A DNA stretch of 64,000 bases, taken from Microbacterium mangrovi. Its GTDB lineage: Bacteria > Actinomycetota > Actinomycetes > Actinomycetales > Microbacteriaceae. The stretch lies in contig NZ_JTDK01000014.1 in assembly GCF_000802305.1 (NCBI RefSeq), forward strand, positions 1 through 64,000, given 5' to 3'. This document shows positions 24,133 to 31,330 of this stretch, piece after piece. How positions within the stretch are numbered: the stretch's first letter is position 1; each line of letters opens with the position of its first letter. The notes beneath the pieces were generated by a model. The model was not told the DNA's origin, did no database searches, and was given only the letters and a program-made list of their open reading frames with translations. A program made the translations under genes and the position numbers.

Positions 24133-24521
24133 CGCTCGCCCCGGAATCCCTTCCCGAGCCAGTCCGGGAGGTCCCGTGAGGCCGGATCCGGCGCCTGCAC
24201 TCGGCCGGCCCGGGCGCGGTCTCGAAGGGTCGCTTCCGGATGGAGGAGCCTCTCGATCAGATCGTCGACCACATCGTCGAGGCCGGCGTGCAGATCGGCC
24301 ACGGACTGGGCGATGCCGTGATCGTTCTTGATCTGCTCCATCGCCTCGTCGAGCTCGAGCAGCGCATCGCCGAGCCGGGCCTGCTCCTCTTCGGTCAGGG
24401 TGCCCCCCTCGATCCGCCGCAGGGCCTGGGTCTCCAGGGCTTCCTGGATCACTTCGACGAGGGTGACGACGAGCGTGAGTACGCCGTTCTTGAGGCTTCC
24501 CTCATCCACGTGCAGGGTCAT
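24129..24521 (-). CDS. gvpK: Gas vesicle protein GvpK
   Basis: A 130-residue helical protein: LKNGVLTLVVTLVEVIQEALE followed by RRIEGGTLTEEEQARLGDAL and HGIAQSVADLHAGLDDVVDDLI is the GvpK pattern. GvpK is a minor assembly component of gas vesicles. The start lies inside the upstream shell-type gene (20-bp overlap) and the stop overlaps gvpL, showing a tightly coupled operon. Confidence 0.92.
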   Translation of the reverse strand: MTLHVDEGSLKNGVLTLVVTLVEVIQEALETQALRRIEGGTLTEEEQARLGDALLELDEAMEQIKNDHGIAQSVADLHAGLDDVVDDLIERLLHPEATLRDRARAGRVQAPDPASRDLPDWLGKGFRGER

Positions 24522-24768
24522 CGTGCGCCTCCGCTCGGATTCTTTCGTCCCACTCCCGCATCAGGCCGTATTCGAGCAGGGTCTCCATACCCGCGATCGT
24601 GGCGCGCAGATTGACGCCGATGAGTGGGATGTCGGCGACGGTGATGATGAGGTCGAGGTCCAGGTAGACGCCCTTGTCCAGCAGCACGTCGACGAGCGCG
24701 CCGAGGGTCGCGCGCTGGTCGCGCGTCGGCGACAGGGGCGAGGGGGGCGGTTGCGACGACAGTGACAT
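24502..24768 (-). CDS. GvpA/J/S-family minor gas vesicle shell protein
   Basis: An 88-residue protein with the compact GvpA fold: LGALVDVLLDKGVYLDLDLIITVADIPLIGVNLRATIAGMETLLEYG, described here in parts, with the central helix-strand-strand-helix. The ADIPLIGVNLRATIAG second strand and helix differ from the major GvpA at 26712, so it is likely a GvpS/J-type tip or nucleation protein. It follows the zinc-ribbon paralogue by 9 bp and overlaps gvpK. Confidence 0.85.
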   Translation of the reverse strand: MSLSSQPPPSPLSPTRDQRATLGALVDVLLDKGVYLDLDLIITVADIPLIGVNLRATIAGMETLLEYGLMREWDERIRAEAHDDPARG

Positions 24769-24777
24769 GAGGATGCC

Positions 24778-25185
24778 TCAGCCTTCCGTCGACCCGGACT
24801 CTTTGGAGAGCGCCTGGGCGCTGCGCCAGCCGCACCAGGGGCAGAATTCGTCGAGCAGCTGCTGCAGGGGGGCGCGCTTGCCGCACGCCGGACACGTCTC
24901 CTTCTGGCCGGATGCCTCCTGCCAGGCGATCGTGTCCCGGTCCGTTCCCGAAGGAAGCTCCAGTCCGTAGCGCACGGCCGTCTCCAGGGACGCCAGAGCG
25001 GCGCGGATCCGGATGCCGAGGAGGTCCACCCCGGCCACCGACACCACGATGTCGGCGTTGATGACCAGGCCCTTGTCCAGCAGCGTCTCGATCACGTGCG
25101 TGAGCGTGTTGTCTCCGGCCTTCTGCGGCTGCATGGCGGTGCCACGCGCCGGCATCATCGATGCGCCTGCGTTGTCAGTGCTCAT
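24778..25185 (-). CDS. gvpJ: GvpJ-like shell protein with C-terminal zinc ribbon
   Basis: A 135-residue protein. Residues 25-78 are a GvpA/J unit (THVIETLLDKGLVINADIVV, then GVDLLGIRIRAALASLET). The C-terminal part adds two Cys pairs, CPACGK and CPWCGW (about residues 97-122), a zinc-ribbon pattern. GvpJ is a minor shell component important in shaping the tips. The Cys tail could bind zinc or a partner; this part is inference. The ATG at 25185 is followed by a second possible start at M11. Confidence 0.85.
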   Translation of the reverse strand: MSTDNAGASMMPARGTAMQPQKAGDNTLTHVIETLLDKGLVINADIVVSVAGVDLLGIRIRAALASLETAVRYGLELPSGTDRDTIAWQEASGQKETCPACGKRAPLQQLLDEFCPWCGWRSAQALSKESGSTEG

Positions 25186-25215
25186 TACGGCCTCTCGGGT
25201 CCAGGTGCACGGGCT

Positions 25216-25719
25216 TCAGTCGCGGGAGGTCCGGCCCCGCGTGTACCGCGACCGCCGCGTGTACGTGGTGAGGGCGCCCTCGTCGTCGACGCCCACTTCG
25301 TACTCGGCCAGGATGTCCGCGGTGTCCGGGATGCGGCGGGTCTCGACGACTTCCACGGTGACCTTCCAGCCGCCGTCGTCGCCCTTCTCGATGCCGACCA
25401 CGCCTTCGACCTCGTGCTGTGTCAGCTCCTGCAGCTGTTGCACCGCCTCCCGCGCAGCCTGCGCCGGTTTCATCTTCCGGCCGCCGTGCTCGTGCTCCTG
25501 GGGCTTGTCGTGCTCCTGCGGCTTGTCGTGCGCGTGCTCGTCGTGCGCCTGGGGCTTGTCGTGCTCCGGGGCCTTGTCGTGCTCTCGGGGCTCGTCGTGT
25601 TCGGCGTCCTTGGGGCGTCGCGCGCGAGATGGCCGGTTCGCGGAGGAACCGGTGCTCGGACGCCGTGCGGCCGGCCGCTTTCGCGGTGCGTCCTGCGTGG
25701 ACTGCTCGTCATCGGCCAT
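25216..25719 (-). CDS. gvpO: Gas vesicle protein GvpO with His/Asp-rich linker
   Basis: A 167-residue protein. The C-terminal 85 residues are GvpO (QAAREAVQQLQELTQHEVEG, then DGGWKVTVEVVETRRIPDT and LAEYEVGVDDEG), a component essential in actinobacterial and haloarchaeal gas-vesicle loci. The N-terminal half is Arg/Pro-rich, then a run of about 35 residues built from EHDKPQ- and HDEHAHD-like repeats, likely disordered and able to bind metal. ATG at 25719; it follows gvpG by 2 bp. Confidence 0.9.
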   Translation of the reverse strand: MADDEQSTQDAPRKRPAARRPSTGSSANRPSRARRPKDAEHDEPREHDKAPEHDKPQAHDEHAHDKPQEHDKPQEHEHGGRKMKPAQAAREAVQQLQELTQHEVEGVVGIEKGDDGGWKVTVEVVETRRIPDTADILAEYEVGVDDEGALTTYTRRSRYTRGRTSRD

Positions 25720-25721
25720 GG

Positions 25722-25970
25722 CTATGCCTCCCGCCGCGGATGCCTCCGCGATTCGATGAGTCGTGCGACCAGCTCCTTCTCCGCCGCGCGAGCGTCCTCG
25801 TCCGAGATCGCCCCGGCTTCCCGGGCGGCGCTGATCTCTTCGAGCTGTCGCCGGATCGCGCCCGGATCGTAATATCGGCGCTCGGCCTCCTCGAGCACGC
25901 GCTCGGCGAGCCAGGTGGTTCCTCGAACGGGCGCCAGCGGAAGGGTGACGAGGCTGGTCAGCAGACCCAT
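25722..25970 (-). CDS. gvpG: Gas vesicle protein GvpG
   Basis: An 82-residue protein: MGLLTSLVTLPLAPVRGTTW, then AERVLEEAERRYYDPGAIRRQL and a charged helix ending in ELVARLIESRR. This is the full GvpG length and pattern, a small helical assembly factor. It lies 4 bp after gvpF and 2 bp before gvpO. Confidence 0.9.
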   Translation of the reverse strand: MGLLTSLVTLPLAPVRGTTWLAERVLEEAERRYYDPGAIRRQLEEISAAREAGAISDEDARAAEKELVARLIESRRHPRREA

Positions 25971-25974
25971 GCGC

Positions 25975-26715
25975 TCACACCTCGCCCACGAAGTCGTAGG
26001 GCGCCTGCGGGCCGAGCAGGCGGAAGATGATGCGACCCGCGCTCTCCGCCGCCAGGCTTTCGACGGCGCGCTCGAAGTCGGCCTGCGCGTTCCGGTCGAC
26101 CAGCGCGACGATCTCCGCGACATCCTCCGCGCTGGTCCGCTCCCGGATCACCAGGTCCCGTGACAGCGGGGTGAGGCGTTCCGAGAGCGCGCGGGCATCC
26201 TCCTCGGCCTTGCGCCCGATGGCGTCCGAGACCGACCGGCCCAGCTCGATCCGCTCGTTGTACGACTCCTCCTCGGTGGTGCCGACGGTGGACTCGCGCA
26301 GCCGTGCGATGTTCGGGTTCTCCCAGATCACTTCGGCCAGCACGGCGTCTTCGACGTACCGCGCGCGCACGGTGAACTGGGTGGCGCCCTCGATGCGGTG
26401 CAGCCGCTCGAGGTAGTCGTCGTGCAGGCGCGGCAGGATGTCCTCGACGAGAACGTCGGCATCCGGCACGACCGTCCCGAAGGCCATCGGCAGCACGGCA
26501 TCCCCGGCGGCGACCTGATCCAGGACCCTGCTGTGCGCCAGCAGGTTCTCGGGGGTGCCGATCTCCCCGGCATCCACGACCGGGCTCACGAGCACGGCGA
26601 GGTCACCGGCGGTCAGGACGTCGACGGGTTCGTCGTCGACGCCTGCCACCGGCGGCGTCGGCGTGCCGGTGCGCACGATGCCGTAGACGTACTGGTCGGT
26701 GTCGGTGGCGGTCAT
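25975..26715 (-). CDS. gvpF: Gas vesicle protein GvpF
   Basis: A 246-residue GvpF/L protein: YVYGIVRTG at the start, [27 protein letters not shown], then [21 protein letters not shown] and the C-terminal [11 protein letters not shown]. GvpF binds GvpA and is thought to prevent premature assembly. It overlaps gvpA by ATGA. Its paralogue closes the operon at 23329. Confidence 0.93.
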   Translation of the reverse strand: MTATDTDQYVYGIVRTGTPTPPVAGVDDEPVDVLTAGDLAVLVSPVVDAGEIGTPENLLAHSRVLDQVAAGDAVLPMAFGTVVPDADVLVEDILPRLHDDYLERLHRIEGATQFTVRARYVEDAVLAEVIWENPNIARLRESTVGTTEEESYNERIELGRSVSDAIGRKAEEDARALSERLTPLSRDLVIRERTSAEDVAEIVALVDRNAQADFERAVESLAAESAGRIIFRLLGPQAPYDFVGEV

Positions 26716-27146
26716 TCGCTTCGGCTCGCTGCCCGGCGACGCGGGGGACGACGCTGTTCGCCGTTGTCGTCGTCCTTGTCGTCGTCCTTGTCGTCCTTGT
26801 CCCCCTTGAACGCTTCCTTCACGCCCGAGAGCGCGCCGCTGGTCTTGCCCTTGGCCCCGCTCTCCTGCATGCCCTCGACGAGTTCGGGGAGATCCTTGCT
26901 GTCCTTGGTCAGGTCGAGCCGATTCGTCGCCTCGGCGAACCGCAGGTACGTGTCCACGCTCGCGATCACGATGCGCGCATCGATGGTCAGCACTTCGATG
27001 CCGACCAGCGACACCCGGACGTACGCGTCGATCACGAGCCCCTTGTCGAGGATGATCTCGATCACGTCCGCGAGCGAACTCGGTGCCGGACGCTCGAGGT
27101 ATCCGCCGCGGGACCCGCGGGATTGCGATTGCGTCGTCATGCTCAT
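26712..27146 (-). CDS. gvpA: Major gas vesicle shell protein GvpA
   Basis: A 144-residue protein. Residues 22-80 are a nearly canonical Gvp[41 protein letters not shown] and [15 protein letters not shown]. GvpA polymerises into the gas-filled, water-excluding wall. The long C-terminal tail, with alternating Lys/Asp ([14 protein letters not shown]) and then Arg-rich, is an extension beyond the 70-75 residues of cyanobacterial GvpA. The start overlaps the SRPBCC gene by ATGA; a second ATG at 27140 is also usable. Confidence 0.92.
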   Translation of the reverse strand: MSMTTQSQSRGSRGGYLERPAPSSLADVIEIILDKGLVIDAYVRVSLVGIEVLTIDARIVIASVDTYLRFAEATNRLDLTKDSKDLPELVEGMQESGAKGKTSGALSGVKEAFKGDKDDKDDDKDDDNGEQRRPPRRRAASRSE

Positions 27147-28462
27147 CGGCCCTTACCTGCCCTTCGCGCCGGCTGTCGCTCGGCTTCCTCGTTCTCTTCG
27201 TCTTCGTCGGCGGGTTCGGCTTCTTCGTCGGCCGGTTCCTCGTCGGCGGGTTCTTCGTCGTACTCCTCGTCGGATTCGTCGGCGGGTTCTTCGTCGGCGT
27301 ATTCCTCGTCGGATTCTTCGTCGGCGTATTCCTCGGCGGGCTCTTCGTCGGCGTACTCCTCGTCGGATTCGTCGGCGGGTTCTTCGTCGGCGTACTCCTC
27401 GTCGGACTCGTCGGCGGGCTCCTCGTCCGCGTACTCCTCGTCCGATTCGTCGGCGGGCTCCTCGTCCGCGTACTCCTCGTCGGACTCGTCGTTCGCGTAG
27501 TCCTCATCGGAGGACTCGTCCTCGTCGGAGGGCGCCTCCTCCTCGTCGTACTCGTCCTCCGCCTCGTCACCCTCTTCGGGCTCCGCCTCGTCCGACCCGT
27601 TCTCCTGGTCCTCCTTCTCGGCGTTCTCCTGCTCGACGACCTCTTCGTGGGTCCGGACGATCTCCTCGTCGCGGATCTCGGCGCGCCACCCTTCGACGCT
27701 GTCCGGATCGAGGATCGTCGTCGTCATGACGTGACGCACGTAACGCTTCATCTCGACGCGGACGCGGCGCCCGACCGCGCGCCAGATCTGGGCGGTCTTC
27801 TCCATGAACCCCTGCGGGTAGTACTCGACGACGATGCAGATCCGGGTCAGGCGCGGCGCCAGCTCATGGAACGTCACCGCACCGTCGAGATGGCCCTTCT
27901 GCCCGCTGGACTTCCAGATGATGCGGTCATCCGGCACCATCTCCTTGATCTTCGCGTCCCACTGCCGGTGAGACCAGAACACCTGTCCCTTGAAGGCGAC
28001 GGTGCCTTCCTCTTCAGAGGGCTCGGAGCGTTCGACCTTCTTCATGAAGTCGGACCACTGATCGAACTCCGTCCATTGGTTGTAGGCGACCGAGATCGGG
28101 ACGCCGACGTCGATCCACTCGACGAGGTTGACGACCTTCTGCTTCTTGCTGCCCTTCCCGCCGCCGCCGGTGAAGGCATCCTTGATCTTGTCCTTCACGC
28201 CGGAGAGAGCTCCGCCGATGGCGCCTTTGACGGGGCTCTTGCCCTCGGCAGAGGCCTCGACGCCGCCCTTCACGGCTTGCCCGGCGACGCCGGACGATTC
28301 GCCGTTCGCGAATCCGGTCAGCTTCTCGGTGTAGCCCTCGACCTTGTCGGAGGCCTTGCCGAGCACGTTGCCGAAGAGTGCCTTTCCGAACTTGATGGTG
28401 GAGTCCATCAGGTCGTCGAGGGGCAGCTTGTCTGTCAGCGACTCTGACGACTTGTCAGCCAT
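27143..28462 (-). CDS. SRPBCC-domain protein with long acidic repeat tail, gas vesicle operon
   Basis: A 439-residue protein. Residues 1-105 are a Gly/Lys-rich helical part ([40 protein letters not shown], with a GALSGVKxxxK segment also found in the GvpA tail). Residues 110-265 are an SRPBCC domain ([40 protein letters not shown]) related to the product at 869. Residues 270-430 are strongly acidic and end in tandem [17 protein letters not shown] repeats, then a basic RRAGKGR end. A vesicle-associated scaffold or ligand-binding role is inferred from context only; SRPBCC proteins occur in other actinobacterial gvp loci. Confidence 0.85.
   Translation of the reverse strand: MADKSSESLTDKLPLDDLMDSTIKFGKALFGNVLGKASDKVEGYTEKLTGFANGESSGVAGQAVKGGVEASAEGKSPVKGAIGGALSGVKDKIKDAFTGGGGKGSKKQKVVNLVEWIDVGVPISVAYNQWTEFDQWSDFMKKVERSEPSEEEGTVAFKGQVFWSHRQWDAKIKEMVPDDRIIWKSSGQKGHLDGAVTFHELAPRLTRICIVVEYYPQGFMEKTAQIWRAVGRRVRVEMKRYVRHVMTTTILDPDSVEGWRAEIRDEEIVRTHEEVVEQENAEKEDQENGSDEAEPEEGDEAEDEYDEEEAPSDEDESSDEDYANDESDEEYADEEPADESDEEYADEEPADESDEEYADEEPADESDEEYADEEPAEEYADEESDEEYADEEPADESDEEYDEEPADEEPADEEAEPADEDEENEEAERQPARRAGKGR
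27230..27490. repeat. Minisatellite encoding acidic repeats
   Basis: About five to six imperfect units of 39 bp, with shorter variants, encode [17 protein letters not shown] blocks near the C-terminus of the SRPBCC protein. Copies differ mainly at third codon positions, plus one or two shortened units ([13 protein letters not shown]), so slippage has occurred. Confidence 0.8.
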
Positions 28463-28474
28463 GTCGTGGACTCC

Positions 28475-29248
28475 TTACTTGGACGACGACCGGCGAGTGC
28501 GGCCACTCGAGGAACCGCCGCTCGACGAACCACTGCTCGACGAGCCGCTGCCCGACGAGCCCGAGGAGCTGCGACGGCGCGGTGCGGGCTTGGAGGACGA
28601 CGAGGATCCCGTCGACTTGGACGAGGAGCTCGATCGCTGTGCGGGCTTCTTCGCGGTGCCGCTGCCGGAGCTGCTTCGCGTGCCGCTGCCGGACGAGCTG
28701 CGCGAGCCGCTGCCGGACGCACTGCGCGTGCCGTTGCCGGAGGCGCTTCGCGACCGGGTCGCCTGCTTCCTCGGCGCCGGCTCGGACTCTTCTTCGTCCG
28801 CGGATTCGTCCTCGTCGGCGGGCTCTTCCTCCTCGGCGGAGTCGTCCTGGTCGCCCTCGTCCTCGTCAGAGGGCTGCTCCTCGTCGGCGGGCTCCTCCTG
28901 GTCGGCTTCTTCCTCGTCGGCCGGCTCTTCGGGCTCCTCCTCGTCGGATTCACCGCTCATGCGGTCCGTCCGGTTGCGGATCTTGTCCGTCAGCGAGGAG
29001 ATCCCCTTGGCGGCTCCGGCGACGCCCGCCTCCTTGATCGCGACGGTCATCTTGCCGGTGACCTGCTCGGTCAGCTTCTTCACCTCGGGCGAAGAATTCA
29101 GCAGATCCTTCCCTCGCTCGATCAGAACGGGGAGGAACTTCCTCCCGGCGACCGCGGTCGCGATCACCAGTGCCAGGCGCAGCTTCTTCGTACGGCCGAG
29201 CAGGTAGCCACCCAGCAGCACCCCTGCCATCTTCGTCTTGTCATCCAT
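28475..29248 (-). CDS. Membrane-anchored acidic/Ser-Arg-rich protein heading the gas vesicle operon
   Basis: A 257-residue protein. The first 95 residues hold short hydrophobic helices (GVLLGGYLLGRTKK, LALVIATAVAGRKFL) and an amphipathic stretch, somewhat like GvpT/GvpQ-type or YtxH-like accessory proteins. Then come about 60 acidic residues (EEPEEPADEEEADQEE) and about 85 Ser/Gly/Arg residues (SASGNGTRSASGSGSRSS). Both tails are low-complexity and surely disordered. No certain family. The ATG at 29248 follows GAGGCCTCGAG weakly. It is the first gene after the promoter at 29328-29367. Confidence 0.7.
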   Translation of the reverse strand: MDDKTKMAGVLLGGYLLGRTKKLRLALVIATAVAGRKFLPVLIERGKDLLNSSPEVKKLTEQVTGKMTVAIKEAGVAGAAKGISSLTDKIRNRTDRMSGESDEEEPEEPADEEEADQEEPADEEQPSDEDEGDQDDSAEEEEPADEDESADEEESEPAPRKQATRSRSASGNGTRSASGSGSRSSSGSGTRSSSGSGTAKKPAQRSSSSSKSTGSSSSSKPAPRRRSSSGSSGSGSSSSGSSSGGSSSGRTRRSSSK

Positions 29249-29327
29249 GGGCTCGAGGCCTCCTCGGGTCGTGAGGTCGTTCCGGACGCATCGCGACTGC
29301 GAGCGTCGGAGAACGGGTTGGCTACTA

Positions 29328-29367
29328 CATGTAGGTGAGTGCGACACGACGTTGGAGACCCTTGACA
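29328..29367 (-). promoter_or_regulatory. Putative regulon promoter of the gas vesicle operon
   Basis: On the minus strand TGTCAAGGGTC (29367-29357), 23 bp, TACATG (29333-29328), 80 bp before the start at 29248. On the plus strand the same box gives TTGACA, N17, TACGGG, a normal-looking promoter for the diguanylate cyclase gene. Confidence 0.45.
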
Positions 29368-29439
29368 TCAGGGAAAACGGAGGGTACGGGAGGGCTCTCT
29401 CGTAGAATCCGATCTGAATGCCGGCCGAAGGAGGGATGC

Positions 29440-30756
29440 ATGAACGAACACGCTGCCGACGGGTTGCCGGTCGGGATCGTGCGCTTGGACGGTGACGGCC
29501 GCGTCGCCGCAGCCAACCGATGGTTCGGCGAGTGGGCCGGGACGGCCGCGGCCGACCTCGTCGGCCTGCCGATCCGCGAGGTCATGGTCGACACCGACGA
29601 CCCGATCCGGACGGGGAAGCTCGGTCCGCGGATGATGGTCGATCCACGCACACCCGGGCGGGCTGCGATGGTGACGCGCCACGTGGCGCAGGGCGACGAC
29701 GGACACGATGTCCTCGTCGTGCAGGAGGCGAGTGAACGGTACCGCGGGCTGACCGACCTGCGCCGCCGATACGCCCTCGCGGATCGAACCCGCGTCCGTC
29801 TGCAGCTGATCATGGACAGTGCGGTGCGGTTCGCCGCCGCCACGGACGAGGATCGTCTCGGCGAGATCCTCGCAGAGACGACGACCCGGGCTTATCGGGC
29901 CGAGGAATCGACGGTGTACCTCCGCCGATCCGACGGCTCGACGGCGATTTCCGCGGGCTTCGACCCGTTGCCTTCCGAGTTCGACACCACGTCCCTCGTC
30001 GACCTGGTCAGTGCATCCCGGCGAGTGGTGCGGATCGAAGGACCGGACGCGGGTGACGAGGTGAAGGCCGGTCTCGGATCGGCGATGCGGAGCGCCGGCA
30101 TCCAGTCCATCCTCGCCGCGCCCCTGCATCATGAGGAGATCGACTTCGGGGCGTTCATCAGCTGGTTCCATCACGAGCGCACCTTCGACTGGGAGGCGTC
30201 GCCGCTGGCGGAAGCACTCGCGGGGCAGGCGGCGCAGTCTCTCGCGACCCTCAAGCTGCAGGCCCTGCTGGCGCACGCCGCCACCCACGACGAGGTCACC
30301 GGGCTTCCGAACCGGCGGCTCCTAGAGACGCAGATGAGCGAGCTCATGGAAAAGTCCGGATGCGCCGTGCTTTTCATCGACCTCGACAAGTTCAAGCAGA
30401 TCAACGATCTGCTCGGGCACCACACCGGAGACCGACTGCTCTGCGAGGTGGCGAATCTGCTCCTCGCCGCTGTTCGCAGCGAAGACCTGGTCGCCCGGTA
30501 CGGCGGCGATGAGTTCGTCATCGCCTGCGAACTCGACGAGTCCTCCGTCGCAACCGATATCGCCGATCGCATCCTCGCGATGCTCCACGATTTTCAGAAC
30601 CGCCCCGGCCCGTGGCGCGAGATCAAGGCCAGCATCGGACTCGCGATCGCGCCGCCCGGGAGCACGATCACACCCGACCAACTCATCCGCCGGGCCGACC
30701 TCGCGATGTATCGCGCGAAGGCCGCAGGCGGAGACAGAGTGGAACTGGCGAACTGA
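29440..30756 (+). CDS. PAS-GAF-GGDEF diguanylate cyclase
   Basis: A 438-residue cytoplasmic protein. Residues 1-100 form a PAS-like domain (LPVGIVRLDGDGRVAAANRWF), residues 120-275 a GAF-like domain, and 280-438 the GGDEF domain. The active site is intact: DLDKFKQIND for the first metal and GGDEF at 355-359. RSED at 346-349, five residues before it, is the RxxD inhibitory site, so product control by c-di-GMP is expected. No EAL domain. AAGGAGGG precedes the ATG. It is divergent from the gas-vesicle operon and shares its promoter region, which suggests a common signal. Confidence 0.9.
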   Translation: MNEHAADGLPVGIVRLDGDGRVAAANRWFGEWAGTAAADLVGLPIREVMVDTDDPIRTGKLGPRMMVDPRTPGRAAMVTRHVAQGDDGHDVLVVQEASERYRGLTDLRRRYALADRTRVRLQLIMDSAVRFAAATDEDRLGEILAETTTRAYRAEESTVYLRRSDGSTAISAGFDPLPSEFDTTSLVDLVSASRRVVRIEGPDAGDEVKAGLGSAMRSAGIQSILAAPLHHEEIDFGAFISWFHHERTFDWEASPLAEALAGQAAQSLATLKLQALLAHAATHDEVTGLPNRRLLETQMSELMEKSGCAVLFIDLDKFKQINDLLGHHTGDRLLCEVANLLLAAVRSEDLVARYGGDEFVIACELDESSVATDIADRILAMLHDFQNRPGPWREIKASIGLAIAPPGSTITPDQLIRRADLAMYRAKAAGGDRVELAN

Positions 30757-30761
30757 GTCGG

Positions 30762-30790
30762 TTGCGGTGCCGCGTCTTCGCTGGTAGCCC
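30762..30790 (+). promoter_or_regulatory. Putative promoter for a leaderless message
   Basis: TTGCGG (30762-30767), 17 bp, TAGCCC (30785-30790) with an extended TGG before it. The start codon ATG at 30797 lies 7 bp after the -10 and has no ribosome-binding site, as expected for a leaderless transcript. Confidence 0.4.
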
Positions 30791-30796
30791 TGCCGT

Positions 30797-31273
30797 ATGA
30801 GGGCCGGCTTCCTGCGACGATTCGCCATCGTGATGCTCGTCGGCTACGCCCTGCAGTTCGTCCTCGGGATGACGCTCAACCTCTTCGTGACGATTCCGGA
30901 CGTGCACCCCGGGACATCCGGCGACGAGTACTTCAGCCGGTCGTTCACGAGTCTCCTCTGGGCACTGTCCGGAGCTGGCGGGCCGGCGCTGTTCACGCAC
31001 GCGCTCGTCGGGGCCGCGCTGTTCGCCGGCTCCGTCACGCTGTTCGTCACCTGCGTTCTCCGCCGAGCCCGTGGCTGGCGGTGGCTCACCGGCATTGCCG
31101 CGTTCTTCACGTTCGGCGCTTTCTTCAACGGGATGAGCTTTCTCGACTACGGCGAAGACTTCAGCTCCGCGATCATGGCGGGCTGCTGGCTGATCGCCAC
31201 GGGCGCCATCGTCGTCGCCCTCATCCGGCGCGAGCAGCGCCCGGTCGACGGGCCCGTCGGGTCCGCCCGATAG
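30797..31273 (+). CDS. Four-helix membrane protein of unknown function
   Basis: A 158-residue integral membrane protein with helices near residues 8-30 (FAIVMLVGYALQFVLGMTL), 55-85, 95-115 (TGIAAFFTFGAFFNGM) and 125-145 (SAIMAGCWLIATGAIVVAL). Between helix 1 and 2 a polar loop (TIPDVHPGTSGDEYF) would face outside. No motif points to a function. It follows the diguanylate cyclase gene by 40 bp and probably has its own leaderless promoter. Confidence 0.75.
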   Translation: MRAGFLRRFAIVMLVGYALQFVLGMTLNLFVTIPDVHPGTSGDEYFSRSFTSLLWALSGAGGPALFTHALVGAALFAGSVTLFVTCVLRRARGWRWLTGIAAFFTFGAFFNGMSFLDYGEDFSSAIMAGCWLIATGAIVVALIRREQRPVDGPVGSAR

Positions 31274-31330
31274 CGGGGCGGGATGCCCCGGGGCGGCACG
31301 GCGCCATCGAAGCGATGGCAGGATCGAATG

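Noticed and set aside
27230..27490. Possible CRISPR array or intergenic repeat
   Set aside because: The repeat is in frame inside a gene and encodes acidic peptides; there are no unique spacers.
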